This document shows, piece by piece, positions 17,678-27,214 of a stretch of DNA of 64,000 bases; positions within the stretch are counted from its first letter, which is position 1, and each line of letters begins with the position of its first letter. This DNA is from Pantoea deleyi (GTDB lineage Bacteria; Pseudomonadota; Gammaproteobacteria; Enterobacterales; Enterobacteriaceae). The position numbers and the translations under genes are program-made. Below the pieces are notes generated by a model that saw only the letters and a list, made by a program, of their open reading frames with translations, was not told the origin of the DNA and did not search any database. The stretch covers positions 2,294,001 to 2,358,000 of the forward strand of contig NZ_CP071405.1 in assembly GCF_022647325.1 (NCBI RefSeq), in the 5' to 3' direction.

Positions 17678-18319
17678 TTACTGCACCAGGTTATGCTGCA
17701 GGGAATATTTCACGATGTGGGCGTTATTGGTAAATTTCATCCGCTTCATCATGCGTGATTTATAGGTGCTGACGGTTTTATTGCTGATAGAGAGCGCGTC
17801 GGCTATCGCATTAATCGACTCCCCGTGGGCCAGCATGATCATGATTTGCCGTTCGCGCATCGTCAGGCTCTCATGCGGGGCGCGATTCGCGCTCTGGTAG
17901 TCAGAGAAGATAATCTCCTGTGCCAGATCGTGATCGATATAGCGCGATCCCTGCGCCACGGTACGGATCGCGTTGAGTAACACCTCTGGCGACTTGTCTT
18001 TGGTGATATAGCCCAGCGCGCCATTATTTAAAACGCGCCGGGTAATCTGCGGCTCGTTGTACATGCTGAGTACCAGAATACGCAGCTGGGGATAGAGAGG
18101 CAGCAGGCGGGTAATGAGATCTTCTCCGCTCATGCCCGGCATAGAGATATCCAGCAGCAGCAGATCGATATTGTGCTGACGCAGGCGCTCCAGCACCTGG
18201 CCGCTATCGGATGCCTCACAGACCACGTCGATATTCTCATCAAGCGCAAAAATTTGCTTCAGGCCTTCGCGCATGATGGCATGATCGTCGGCAATCATCA
18301 GACGAATGCGTTGACTCAT
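17678..18319 (-). CDS. hrpY: HrpY response regulator (NarL/LuxR type)
   Basis: A 213-residue regulator. The receiver domain has acidic pocket ADDH and phospho-acceptor Asp57 in LLLLDISMPG, followed by a C-terminal LuxR-type HTH (SLTMRERQIMIMLAHGESIN; NKTVSTYKSRMMKRM). In Erwinia and Pantoea, HrpY phosphorylated by HrpX activates hrpS. The ATG at 18319 overlaps the hrpX stop (TGATG) and has GGAG upstream. Confidence 0.93.
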   Translation of the reverse strand: MSQRIRLMIADDHAIMREGLKQIFALDENIDVVCEASDSGQVLERLRQHNIDLLLLDISMPGMSGEDLITRLLPLYPQLRILVLSMYNEPQITRRVLNNGALGYITKDKSPEVLLNAIRTVAQGSRYIDHDLAQEIIFSDYQSANRAPHESLTMRERQIMIMLAHGESINAIADALSISNKTVSTYKSRMMKRMKFTNNAHIVKYSLQHNLVQ

Positions 18320-19791
18320 CACTTATTACTCCCGGTTTTCATACTGGATAGGACAGACTTCGCGCTTACAGAGAGAGGAAACGTCAGTTTGACCCGCGTC
18401 CCTTTACCGGGTGTGCTGTCGATGGTCGCTTCTCCGTTCAGCATCCGTCCCCGCTCTTTCATGCCATGCAGCCCGCAGGTTCCTTTCTTCACCCGACTGA
18501 GATTGAACCCTTTCCCGTTGTCGACCACGTCGATAAGCAGCGCCTCCGGCTTGAGTTTGACGAAGATATAGACGTTGGTCGCGCTGGCATGACGGACGAC
18601 ATTCGTGAGCGACTCCTGTACCACGCGAAACGCCGCCGTCAGCGTCGCCTCATCCAGCACTACGGTGTGTTCGTCCGGTGCAAGCAGGACGCAGCGGATG
18701 CCGTTGTTCTTTACAAACTGGTCGCGCAGCCACTCCAGCGCCGGAATTAATCCCAGATTGAGCACGTTGGGCCGCAGGCGGGTCGAGACATCCCGCACCA
18801 CCTGGATGGTACTGTCCAGATGCCCCATCAGCTGCCCGATTTTCGCCTGCTGCGCATCCGCCGTCTGATCTTTTCGCATCGCCAGCAGCGACAGCCCGGT
18901 GCGCAGCGCGGTCAGATGCTGGCCCAGCTCATCATGAATATCCCGCGCCAGCTGTTTTTTCTCCGCTTCCCGCGCCCGCTCCAGGTTGTGCGTTAGCTGC
19001 CGCAGCTCCTCTTCGGCCTTGCGGATTGCGCTGATATCGCGCCCGACCGCCAGCACGCTCTCCAGCTCACCGTCTGCGGCATATTCCGGCACGCAGCGCA
19101 CATGCAGAATGCGCTTCTCCCCCTGATAATCGATCTCCAGTTCATCTTCGGCCACCTTCTCATCCACCAGGGTGCGTGAGACCAGCTTAAACAGGCTCAG
19201 ACCAATCCCGCCGCGCTGCACGCTTTCGGTCAGCGGCCTGCGACGGAGATCGTTTTCACTGAGATTAAACCCGCTGCGGACCGCCAGGTTGGCGTAGAGG
19301 CAGCGGGTCTGCAAATCAAACCGCAGAATAAGGTCGGGAGAGTTTTCCACGACCTGATGCAGCTGCTTTTCCCGCTGCTGCTGCTGCTCTTTTTCCCGGC
19401 GGATTTCATGCATATCGCGCACAATGCAGAGGATGTGCAGCTCACCCGCCTGCTGATAACCGCTGCAGCTCACCTCGACGGGAAAAACGTTATCGCGACC
19501 GGTATGATGGGAGGTGAACTGTATCCCTTCCGGGCGGGTACTCAGCTTCCACCAGAGGGCAAAGACATCACTGTCGTGCAGTTCTTTATCAATGATGTCG
19601 AAGCTCAGCTGTGAAAATGCCTCGCGGGAGTAGCCCGTCAGCTGGCAGGCCTTTTCGTTGACATATTTGATCTGCAGCTGGCTGTCTATCAAATAGATCG
19701 CATCATGAATTTTGTTTAAGGCAATATTTGATAAACCGGAAATCGTGGTTTCGTGACGCTCAGTCTGGCCAGATACACCCTGTAAAAGCAT
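18319..19791 (-). CDS. hrpX: HrpX cytosolic PAS sensor histidine kinase
   Basis: A 490-residue kinase without membrane helices. Two PAS domains (about 20-130 and 145-258) are followed by a HisKA_3 dimerisation domain with the phosphorylated His at about residue 286 (LARDIHDELGQHLTALRTGL) and a HATPase domain (VVDNGKGFNLSRVKKGTCGLHGMKERG). It is the cytoplasmic sensor partner of HrpY and lies in the usual order hrpL-hrpX-hrpY. A GGAGGG ribosome site precedes the ATG. The signal is unknown; PAS domains suggest a cytosolic metabolite or redox cue. Confidence 0.93.
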   Translation of the reverse strand: MLLQGVSGQTERHETTISGLSNIALNKIHDAIYLIDSQLQIKYVNEKACQLTGYSREAFSQLSFDIIDKELHDSDVFALWWKLSTRPEGIQFTSHHTGRDNVFPVEVSCSGYQQAGELHILCIVRDMHEIRREKEQQQQREKQLHQVVENSPDLILRFDLQTRCLYANLAVRSGFNLSENDLRRRPLTESVQRGGIGLSLFKLVSRTLVDEKVAEDELEIDYQGEKRILHVRCVPEYAADGELESVLAVGRDISAIRKAEEELRQLTHNLERAREAEKKQLARDIHDELGQHLTALRTGLSLLAMRKDQTADAQQAKIGQLMGHLDSTIQVVRDVSTRLRPNVLNLGLIPALEWLRDQFVKNNGIRCVLLAPDEHTVVLDEATLTAAFRVVQESLTNVVRHASATNVYIFVKLKPEALLIDVVDNGKGFNLSRVKKGTCGLHGMKERGRMLNGEATIDSTPGKGTRVKLTFPLSVSAKSVLSSMKTGSNK

Positions 19792-19915
19792 TATTCCCTC
19801 CGGGGATTTATCAGGCCGCAGAAATAACGTTCCAGCGGCATGATAGTCATTACCCGCTAAATATCAACGAGCTGATAATTTTAGCAGTTAATTTGTCCTT
19901 TTCGGCAGGCCCTGT

Positions 19916-20461
19916 TCAGGCGTAAATCCTGCCTTTCAATGTTTCCCGTGCCCGTGAGAGTCGTGAACGCACGGTGCCGACCGGGATGTTTAACTGCTGC
20001 GCAATATCCTGATAGCTGCCCTCTTCCTCCACAAGCATCGAGAGCATAACCCTGACGTCGACGGATAAGGTTTCGAGGGAGGCCAGCGTATGACTCAGCA
20101 ATTGTCGGTTTTCCGCCAGATCGCTGGGATCGTTATCCTGCAGCAGATCGGCGGTAGTCTCATCATCAAGGTTATCAAACAGATAGTGGACCTGTTTCGA
20201 CCTGTAATAGTTACGAATTAAATTAACGGCGATGCCAAATACCCAGGTTTCCGGGCGGGATGCGCCGCGAAACTTATGGCGATTACACAGTACTTCCAGA
20301 CAGGTCATTTGCAGGATGTCATCCGCATCTTCATGGCTGGTAATCCGCTTCCGAATAAAATTTAACAGCTTCTTATTATGCGTTGCGAAGATCTCATCCC
20401 AGTTTACGGTAATGGCTAACGGGGACTCTGTAACCGCAGATACAAGCGTTGAATTAAGCAT
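19916..20461 (-). CDS. hrpL: HrpL ECF sigma factor
   Basis: A 181-residue extracytoplasmic-function sigma factor. Region 2 contains HEDADDILQMTCLEVLCNRH and ETWVFGIAVNLIRNYYR; region 4 is YQDIAQQLNIPVGTVRSRLSRARETL. HrpL directs RNA polymerase to hrp boxes upstream of the secretion and effector genes. The ATG at 20461 is chosen; a TTG at 20485 would add eight residues. A sigma-54 promoter lies 40-55 bp upstream, and divergent hrpJ has an hrp box. Confidence 0.95.
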   Translation of the reverse strand: MLNSTLVSAVTESPLAITVNWDEIFATHNKKLLNFIRKRITSHEDADDILQMTCLEVLCNRHKFRGASRPETWVFGIAVNLIRNYYRSKQVHYLFDNLDDETTADLLQDNDPSDLAENRQLLSHTLASLETLSVDVRVMLSMLVEEEGSYQDIAQQLNIPVGTVRSRLSRARETLKGRIYA

Positions 20462-20500
20462 TTTCTTATCTCTTAGTAACAGCAATGGATTGCGTTACAC

Positions 20501-20516
20501 AGCAAGAGATATGCCA
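20501..20516 (-). promoter_or_regulatory. Sigma-54 (-24/-12) promoter of hrpL
   Basis: On the minus strand 20516-20501 reads TGGCATATCTCTTGCT: GG and GC elements separated by exactly 10 bases, close to the RpoN consensus TGGCAC-N5-TTGCW. It lies 40 bp upstream of the hrpL ATG. HrpS, the enhancer-binding protein encoded at 42337-43329, is the expected activator. Confidence 0.88.
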
Positions 20517-20673
20517 TCCGAAGTTTAAAAAATAAGCCGCTGTTTATGAATAGATTTAATTCTTAATACAGATTTATCTGAGAAATTTTTTACGCCTGAT
20601 ACCCGTCGGGAAATGCAAAAAATTGCACTGATTTTCTGAGGAAATTATTCGCCCTTTTTTTTACGGCTTTTTC

Positions 20674-20701
20674 GGAACCGGTCTGCCTGTATTGACACAG
20701 A
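20674..20701 (+). promoter_or_regulatory. hrp box (HrpL promoter) of the hrpJ operon
   Basis: GGAACC (20674-20679), 15 bases, ACACAGA (20695-20701), against the HrpL consensus GGAACC-N15/16-CCACNNA (one mismatch). It lies 32 bp upstream of the hrpJ ATG. Confidence 0.85.
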
Positions 20702-20732
20702 AAGAGAGAATAATCATTGAGGAGGGCTGGCG

Positions 20733-21875
20733 ATGCTGAAAATACAACATGCGATACCGGCGCTGGCGCACTCGCTGAAAGCTCTGCATAAAAATACGCC
20801 ACCGGCCGCCGCGAAAAACGCCGTGCCGGATAATATCCGCGCCAGGGAAACGTCACTGAATGACGCGATGGAAGAGATAGGTGCCGCATTCAGCGAAAAA
20901 ATGGAGCGGAAGCAGAAAGCGCAGCAGCGCCGGAATGCGTTACGCGGTCAGCCGCGTGGCAAATCCGGGATCAGCAAAGTCGGCGAGCTGAATGCGCTGT
21001 TTACGCTGCTCGACGGTGGCGATGAACATCCGGCGCTGGAGCAGATGGCATGGCTGCGTGACGCCCTGCGTCAGGATCCCCCCCCGGAAAGCGACACCCT
21101 GCTGGAAAAGACCGGCGGCGATCCGACGCGCACCGCCCTGCTGCTGCGGATGGTCGGCGAAGAGGCACAGGAGCGCGGTGACCGGGTGCTGGCCAGCCGG
21201 GCCGGCACGCAGCTGGATAAGCTGCAGCAGACACACGGCCAGACGATTCGTGCAGGCAACAACACCGCCTCTGCCATCGCCGGTTATACCCGCGATCCGG
21301 AGCGTAAACAGTCGTTACGTAACCTCTATTACGACGGCATCGTCCACCAGCAGTCCGCCACCCGGATGCTGGATATGCTGCTGGAGCTGATCGGCTCACG
21401 CAATCTGATCCCGACGCTGCGTACCCTGCAGCGTGCACTGGCAGACGATCTCGCCGCCCTAGCCCCCTCGATCAGCGTCATTACGCTCGGCCGTATCCAC
21501 CGTGGACTGCGCGACGCCGCCGGGATCAACCAGACGCTGAGCGACAGCACTGCCTTTCTGCAGCGCATGCGCAGCAGAGTGCCCGGCGTTGCCATGAACG
21601 GCCTGACGCTGGCGCGCCGGATGCTGAACATCAGCCACAACGGCGCCTATCAGAGTGATTTTAGCGGGCTGGCGGACGAGATCCTCGGCCAGAACAGGCA
21701 GCATCTGCCGCTGTTTCTGAGTGCGCTTTTCCCGCTGCTGCACGGCGTCCCGGCCTCGCTCTGGCCCGCCCAGGAGAACCGCGACAGCGCTCTGAAGCTG
21801 CTGCGCGGCATGATAACGGACGTCACGAAAGCGGAGCAGCGCCAGCAGCGCCGTAACCGCAACGCAGCGTCGTGA
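20733..21875 (+). CDS. hrpJ: HrpJ, T3SS gatekeeper SctW
   Basis: A 380-residue protein of the SctW/HrpJ family, first gene of the rightward hrp operon with GAGGAGGG as ribosome site. HrpJ is itself secreted and controls release of translocators and harpins. Characteristic stretches are KSGISKVGELNALFTLLDGGD and RNLYYDGIVHQQSATRMLDMLLEL. It is followed after 10 bp by hrcV. It is the Hrp counterpart of the InvE-like protein at 4691-5812. Confidence 0.88.
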   Translation: MLKIQHAIPALAHSLKALHKNTPPAAAKNAVPDNIRARETSLNDAMEEIGAAFSEKMERKQKAQQRRNALRGQPRGKSGISKVGELNALFTLLDGGDEHPALEQMAWLRDALRQDPPPESDTLLEKTGGDPTRTALLLRMVGEEAQERGDRVLASRAGTQLDKLQQTHGQTIRAGNNTASAIAGYTRDPERKQSLRNLYYDGIVHQQSATRMLDMLLELIGSRNLIPTLRTLQRALADDLAALAPSISVITLGRIHRGLRDAAGINQTLSDSTAFLQRMRSRVPGVAMNGLTLARRMLNISHNGAYQSDFSGLADEILGQNRQHLPLFLSALFPLLHGVPASLWPAQENRDSALKLLRGMITDVTKAEQRQQRRNRNAAS

Positions 21876-21885
21876 GGCAACAACG

Positions 21886-24009
21886 ATGAATACCCTGTTT
21901 CAGATAATGAACCGAATCGCTATCAGCGCCATGCAACGATCCGAAGTGGTCGGTGCCGCCTTTGCCATGGCGCTGGTGTTCATGCTTATTATTCCGTTAC
22001 CGCTGCCCTTAATTGATGCGCTGATCGCGGTGAATATCTGTCTCTCCTCTCTGCTGGTCGTGCTGGCCATGTATCTGCCCCGGCCGCTGGCGTTCTCGAC
22101 CTTTCCCGCCGTGCTGCTGCTCACCACCATGTTCCGCCTGGCGCTCTCGATCTCCACCACCCGCCAGATTCTGATTCAGCAGGATGCCGGCCATGTGGTG
22201 GCAGCCTTCGGAAACTTTGTGGTGGGCGGCAACCTTGCGGTGGGGATGGTGATGTTCCTGATCCTGACCGTGGTGAACTTCCTGGTCATCACCAAAGGTT
22301 CCGAAAGGGTGGCCGAAGTGGCCGCACGCTTTACCCTGGATGCGATGCCCGGTAAGCAGATGTCCATCGACAGCGATCTGCGTGCCGGCCTGATTGACGG
22401 GGCGCAGGCCAGAAACCGGCGTAATGAACTGGCCAAAGAGAGCCAGTTATTCGGGGCAATGGATGGCGCGATGAAGTTTGTGAAAGGTGACGCCATCGCC
22501 GGGCTGGTGATTGTCGTGATTAACCTGATTGGCGGCATCAGTATCGGCGTGCTGCAGCTGGGCATGCCCGCCGGTGACGCGATGCATATCTACTCGATTC
22601 TGACTATCGGCGACGGGCTGATTGCCCAGATCCCGGCGCTGCTGATCTCGCTGACCGCCGGGATGCTGATCACCCGCGTTTCGTCCGACAACGAACAGAG
22701 GGTCGACAATAATATCGGCCGCGAAATAGCCGAGCAGTTAACCAGCCAGCCTAAAGCCTGGCTGCTCTCCTCAATGGGAATGGTGGGCTTTGCCCTGCTG
22801 CCGGGGATGCCCACGGCCATTTTTCTGCTGCTGGCCGCGCTGACGATGATCAGCGGCGGTTTTCAGATCTGGCGCGCCAGAAAGAGCCTGAGCCTTGCGC
22901 AGCCGCAAATGGAAAATGAGGTCATTCCTCCGGAGCTGAACGGCAGAGAGGATCTGCGCCAGTTCAACCCGACACGACCTTATCTGATCAACTTCTGCGC
23001 CTCCTGGCGCGGCCATCCGGAGATGCTGGAGCTGGTGCAGGATATTCGCCGCCTGCGTAACCGCATCGTTTACCACTTCGGCTTCACGCTGCCCGCGTTC
23101 GACATCGAGTTTCTCGACCCGCAGACGGAGGATGAGTTTCGCTTCTCGGTGTATGAAATTCCCAAGGTCACGGGCACGTTTAATGTGTCGCATCGGGCGG
23201 TAAAACGGCGCTGGCTGGATGACATCGCCCCCGCCGACAGGGAGGGCGTGATTGAGGGCGACGAGCGGCGTCAGGAGGGCGATCTCATCTGGCTGTCAGC
23301 GGATCATCCGCTGCTGCAGAACGACGAGGTGGAGCGCTGGACGGCGCGCGACATTCTGGTCAGGCGCATGGAGAACGCGATCCACGCCAGCAGTCCGCAT
23401 TTCATCGGCCTGCAGGAGACACGCGCCCTGGTGAGCTGGCTGGAGTCGGAACAGCCGGAGCTGTCACAGGAGCTGCAGCGCGTGATGCCCCTCACCCGCT
23501 TCTCCAGCGTCCTGCAAAAACTGGTGTCGGAGCGCATCCCGCTGCGTTCGGTCCGGGCCATCGCCGAAGCGCTGATCGAGCACGGGCAGTATGAACGCGA
23601 CATCTCGCTGCTGACCGATCAGGTGCGCATCTCGCTGAAAAGTCACCTCTGCTATCAATATGCCCGCCCGGATGGCCTGCATGTCTGGCTGCTGACGCCG
23701 GAACTGGAAGAGCAGCTGCGGGACTCGCTGCGTCAGACGCAGAACGATCTGTTCTTTGCGCTTACCCATGAGCAGATCAGCGCCATTCTTGTGGTCATCG
23801 CCACCGCTTTCTCGCCAGAAACCCCGGAAAGCGCCGTGCTGCTGGTCGCGCAGGATCTGCGCAGTCCGCTGCGCGGGCTGATTCAGGAAGCGTTTCATTA
23901 TGTGCCGGTGCTCTCGTTTGCAGAGCTGCAACCTAATCTCGCCGTAAATGTGCTGGGGCGTATCGAACTGGATCCGGCCGCTTATTCACTGACCTCGTGG
24001 GAGAGTTAA
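21886..24009 (+). CDS. hrcV: HrcV, T3SS export gate SctV
   Basis: A 707-residue FHIPEP-family membrane protein. About eight N-terminal membrane helices contain RFTLDAMPGKQMSIDSDLRAG; the cytoplasmic ring domain starts at about residue 350. It is the Hrp paralogue of the InvA-like gene at 2592-4643. It forms the nonameric gate for unfolded cargo in the inner membrane. A GAGG ribosome site is 12 bases before the ATG. Confidence 0.96.
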   Translation: MNTLFQIMNRIAISAMQRSEVVGAAFAMALVFMLIIPLPLPLIDALIAVNICLSSLLVVLAMYLPRPLAFSTFPAVLLLTTMFRLALSISTTRQILIQQDAGHVVAAFGNFVVGGNLAVGMVMFLILTVVNFLVITKGSERVAEVAARFTLDAMPGKQMSIDSDLRAGLIDGAQARNRRNELAKESQLFGAMDGAMKFVKGDAIAGLVIVVINLIGGISIGVLQLGMPAGDAMHIYSILTIGDGLIAQIPALLISLTAGMLITRVSSDNEQRVDNNIGREIAEQLTSQPKAWLLSSMGMVGFALLPGMPTAIFLLLAALTMISGGFQIWRARKSLSLAQPQMENEVIPPELNGREDLRQFNPTRPYLINFCASWRGHPEMLELVQDIRRLRNRIVYHFGFTLPAFDIEFLDPQTEDEFRFSVYEIPKVTGTFNVSHRAVKRRWLDDIAPADREGVIEGDERRQEGDLIWLSADHPLLQNDEVERWTARDILVRRMENAIHASSPHFIGLQETRALVSWLESEQPELSQELQRVMPLTRFSSVLQKLVSERIPLRSVRAIAEALIEHGQYERDISLLTDQVRISLKSHLCYQYARPDGLHVWLLTPELEEQLRDSLRQTQNDLFFALTHEQISAILVVIATAFSPETPESAVLLVAQDLRSPLRGLIQEAFHYVPVLSFAELQPNLAVNVLGRIELDPAAYSLTSWES

Positions 24010-24011
24010 TC

Positions 24012-24878
24012 ATGTTCGAATTGCGCGTGCTGTCTGGCCTGCATTTAGGCGCCGCGTTACCCCTCTTTGGCGACAGATGGCTGATTGGCCACGCCGAAGA
24101 GGCCGATCTGATGCTGAGCGACCCGTGCGTTGCGGCCCGCCAGTGTGAGCTGCGCCGGGAAGAGGCCGGCTGGCTGGCACAGCCGGACGGCGGGGAAGCG
24201 TACAGCATCACGCCGGACGCCCCCTTTCAGGTGGCTGACGTCTGGCTCTGCGTTGCGCAGGTCGATACGCCGTGGGCCGCCTGTCTGCCGCCTGCCCCCG
24301 CGTCTGCACCGGAAGCACCGGCCGGGCCGCCGCCAGAGACCGCCGTGCCTGTCGCCGCCCGAAAAGGGGTGGTCAGCCGCAGCATCCGCACGCTGACCTG
24401 GAGCCTGATGCTGCTGCTCTCCCTGACGGTGATGAGCTGGGTTCTGCAGCCCACCGTTGCCCAGACGCAGGTCGCCGACTCCCGGCATCCCCGCACGCCC
24501 GCGGAACTGCAGGCGCCGCTACAGAAAATGTTGCGCGAACGGGATCTGGCGAGCCTTGTAAAACTGGATATGCATAACCAGCGGCTGCGGCTGACGGGCC
24601 GCCTGAGCAAGGCTCAGATGCAAATCTTTAACCGTATGCTTGAGCGCTTTAACGCCACCTACAGCAGCGACATCCCGCTGAACAATCAGGTCAGGCTGCT
24701 GAAGGTCAGACTGCCGTTCCGGATTGTGCAAATCACCACCGGCAGCCGCGCCAATATCGTTACTGACGAAGGGCAGCGCCTGTTCGTGGGCGACGAGGTG
24801 GACAACCTGCGGCTGGTGGCGATTACCTCTGACCAGATCGAGTTCAACGGTCGCGACAACATTAAGGTGAACTGGTAA
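24012..24878 (+). CDS. hrpQ: HrpQ, T3SS inner-membrane ring SctD
   Basis: A 288-residue protein with an N-terminal FHA-like domain (MFELRVLSGLHLGAALPLFGD), an Ala/Pro-rich linker, one membrane helix at about 130-150 (SLMLLLSLTVMSWVLQP) and a periplasmic domain. SctD forms the outer of the two inner-membrane rings. The ATG at 24012, just after the hrcV stop with GGAGAG upstream, is preferred. The stop overlaps the hrcN ATG. Confidence 0.88.
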   Translation: MFELRVLSGLHLGAALPLFGDRWLIGHAEEADLMLSDPCVAARQCELRREEAGWLAQPDGGEAYSITPDAPFQVADVWLCVAQVDTPWAACLPPAPASAPEAPAGPPPETAVPVAARKGVVSRSIRTLTWSLMLLLSLTVMSWVLQPTVAQTQVADSRHPRTPAELQAPLQKMLRERDLASLVKLDMHNQRLRLTGRLSKAQMQIFNRMLERFNATYSSDIPLNNQVRLLKVRLPFRIVQITTGSRANIVTDEGQRLFVGDEVDNLRLVAITSDQIEFNGRDNIKVNW

Positions 24879-26236
24879 TGACATTGGCGCTTGAGCAGTG
24901 GTATCAGCAACAGCAGCAGCGGCTGACCCGCTTTTCACCGGTCGAAAGCTTTGGCCGGATTACCGGCATCAGCGGGATATTGCTGGAGAGCAGCCTGCCG
25001 CAGGCGCGGATAGGCGATCTCTGCGAGATCACCCGGGAGGACGGGCAGAGCGTGCTGGCGGAAGTGGTCGGCTTTAACCCACAGCACACGCTGCTCTCCG
25101 CGCTTGGCCAGCTCGATGGCATCGCCCGGGGCGCGCGCGTGATCCCGCTGCGCCTGCCGCACCGCATTGTGGTGTCGGATGCCCTGCTCGGCAGCGTACT
25201 GGATGGCTTCGGCCGCCCGCTGGAGGCAGGCCAGATCGGCGCGTTCGCCCTGCCCGGTGCGGTGGAGAATGCGGTGAGCGTGCTGGGCGACGCCCCGGCA
25301 CCCACCGATCGTCCGCGCATCGATACGCCGCTGCCGACCGGGATCCGCGCCATTGACGGCCCGCTGACCCTGGGTGTGGGACAGCGGGTGGGGATCTTCG
25401 CCGGCGCGGGCTGCGGCAAAACCACCCTGCTGGCGGAGATCGCCCGCAATACGCCCTGCGATGTCATTGTCTTTGGCCTGATTGGCGAGCGCGGGCGCGA
25501 ACTGCGTGAGTTTCTCGACCACGAACTGGATGCGGCGCTGCGCAGCCGGACGGTGCTCATCTGCGCCACCTCCGATCGCAGCAGTATGGAACGCGCCAGA
25601 GCCGCGTTTACCGCTACCGCCATCGCCGAAGCCTGGCGCGACCAGGGCCGGAACGTGCTGCTGATCCTCGACTCCCTGACCCGCTTCGCCCGCGCCCAGC
25701 GGGAAATCGGCCTGGCGCTGGGCGAGCCGCCGGGCCGCGGCGGCCTGCCGCCCTCGGTCTATACCCTGCTGCCGACCCTGCTGGAGCGCGCCGGGCAGAC
25801 CTCCCGCGGGGCGATCACCGCGCTCTACTCCGTACTGATCGAAGCTGACTCCATGAACGATCCCGTGGCCGATGAAGTGCGATCCCTGATTGATGGCCAC
25901 ATTGTGCTGACCCGCCGCCTGGCGGAGCGCGGACACTATCCGGCGATCGACGTGCTGGCCAGCCTGAGCCGGACCATGAGCAACGTGGCGACGCACGAGC
26001 ATATCCGCGACGCCACGCAGCTGCGCCGGATGATGTCCGCCTGGCAGCAGACGGAGATGTTGATCCGCCTGGGGGAGTACCAGCCGGGCCACGACGCGAT
26101 GACCGATGCGGCGGTGTCGGCTCAGGCGGCGATCAACGGCTATCTGCAACAGGCGATGCACGCGCCGCACGGCTATGACGACACACTGCACCACTTAGCG
26201 GAGGTCAGCCAGCATGCGCCATCATCCGCAGCCTGA
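24878..26236 (+). CDS. hrcN: HrcN, T3SS ATPase SctN
   Basis: A 452-residue F1-like ATPase. Walker A GAGCGKTT at about residues 176-183, GERGRELREF, and Walker B NVLLILDSLTRFARA. It is the Hrp paralogue of the ATPase at 859-2154. It energises effector unfolding and chaperone release at the base of the Hrp pilus. Start and stop both overlap neighbours (hrpQ, hrpO), so translation is probably coupled. Confidence 0.97.
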   Translation: MTLALEQWYQQQQQRLTRFSPVESFGRITGISGILLESSLPQARIGDLCEITREDGQSVLAEVVGFNPQHTLLSALGQLDGIARGARVIPLRLPHRIVVSDALLGSVLDGFGRPLEAGQIGAFALPGAVENAVSVLGDAPAPTDRPRIDTPLPTGIRAIDGPLTLGVGQRVGIFAGAGCGKTTLLAEIARNTPCDVIVFGLIGERGRELREFLDHELDAALRSRTVLICATSDRSSMERARAAFTATAIAEAWRDQGRNVLLILDSLTRFARAQREIGLALGEPPGRGGLPPSVYTLLPTLLERAGQTSRGAITALYSVLIEADSMNDPVADEVRSLIDGHIVLTRRLAERGHYPAIDVLASLSRTMSNVATHEHIRDATQLRRMMSAWQQTEMLIRLGEYQPGHDAMTDAAVSAQAAINGYLQQAMHAPHGYDDTLHHLAEVSQHAPSSAA

Positions 26237-26678
26237 TCACGATCGCCTGACGGATGAGGGCAGCGCAGAGCTGCAACAGGCTCTCTCACTGCTGCTGCCC
26301 ATCCGCCGCCAGCGCTTACGCCGCTGCGAACGGGTGCAGCGGCAAGCGGAGCAGGCGCTGCTGGAGACGCAGCGTCAGTCGGCCGACGCGGAACAGCAGC
26401 TTGACGCCGCACAACAGCACTATCAGCAGCTGCGCGATGACTTTGCCCGCCGCCATCAGTCGGGGCGGCAAAAACAGGAGCATCTCGTCGGAGGATTGAC
26501 CCGGGAGCGCCAGGCCAGCGACGCGGTGAGCGGGCAGCGTAATCAGCTGCAGGCGTGCCGCACAGCGCAGGTCACGCAGCAGCAGCAGGTGCAGCACGCA
26601 CAGCAGCAAACACAGGTGCGTCTGCGCGACGTAGAAAAACTGGAATATCTGATGGCGCACAGCGAGGCATTACGATGA
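26214..26678 (+). CDS. hrpO: HrpO, T3SS stalk protein SctO
   Basis: A 154-residue protein that is almost entirely coiled coil and extremely Gln/Arg-rich (from about residue 30 to the end). It starts inside the end of hrcN (23-bp overlap) and ends overlapping hrpP (ATGA). The family (HrpO/YscO/InvI) is the central stalk inside the ATPase hexamer. Confidence 0.85.
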   Translation: MRHHPQPDHDRLTDEGSAELQQALSLLLPIRRQRLRRCERVQRQAEQALLETQRQSADAEQQLDAAQQHYQQLRDDFARRHQSGRQKQEHLVGGLTRERQASDAVSGQRNQLQACRTAQVTQQQQVQHAQQQTQVRLRDVEKLEYLMAHSEALR

Positions 26679-27214
26679 CAGCGTTACCGCATAACCCGCA
26701 ACATCATTCAGCGCCGCCCGCCCGCCCGGAGGCGCCGCGCCGTTCGCCGCAGAGCGGCTCGTCAGACGCCACGCGATCCGGGCCGCCCTCCCGCACCGAC
26801 CCCGTGCGCGAAGAGCGTTCGCTGTTTGACGCCCTGCTGCTCACCCCCGGCGAACCGCCACCGCCCCTTATCCTGCCGTGGGAAGGATCCTCCTCTTTTG
26901 GGTCGCAGTTACCCGCTGATCCTGCATCTTCTGCCTCGCCGGTCAGAGCCTGGCAGCAGCTGGAGCCGCCGCTGTGCGGCATGGTGGATGCGCAGCCGGC
27001 CGGGCCGGTTTCGATGACGCTTCTGCTGCCGCTGCTGGGCGAAGTGGATGCCCGCCTGTCGCCGTTTGCCGCAGGCTGGGATATCAGCCTGCGCTTTACG
27101 CCGCCCGCGATGAACATGATGGCCGCCCATGAGGCGCGCTGCCGGGCGTCACTGCGCCGCCGCCTGGCCTGCCCGGTGCGCCTGCGCTTTGAACAGCGGG
27201 GAGGCCCGGCATGA
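26675..27214 (+). CDS. hrpP: HrpP, T3SS substrate-specificity/length control SctP
   Basis: A 179-residue Pro-rich protein starting at the ATGA overlap with hrpO (MTALPHNPQHHSAPP). The first 100 residues are disordered and rich in Pro, Ser and Arg; the C-terminal part (VSMTLLLPLLGEVDARLSPF to the end) is the more conserved switch domain. HrpP controls pilus length and the switch to late substrates. Longer readings from 26555 only shadow hrpO. It overlaps hrcQ by 4 bp. Confidence 0.83.
   Translation: MTALPHNPQHHSAPPARPEAPRRSPQSGSSDATRSGPPSRTDPVREERSLFDALLLTPGEPPPPLILPWEGSSSFGSQLPADPASSASPVRAWQQLEPPLCGMVDAQPAGPVSMTLLLPLLGEVDARLSPFAAGWDISLRFTPPAMNMMAAHEARCRASLRRRLACPVRLRFEQRGGPA

Noticed and set aside
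24935..26194. 419-codon minus-strand frame opposite hrcN
   Set aside because: High-G+C antisense shadow of a clearly identified ATPase gene; no recognisable domain.
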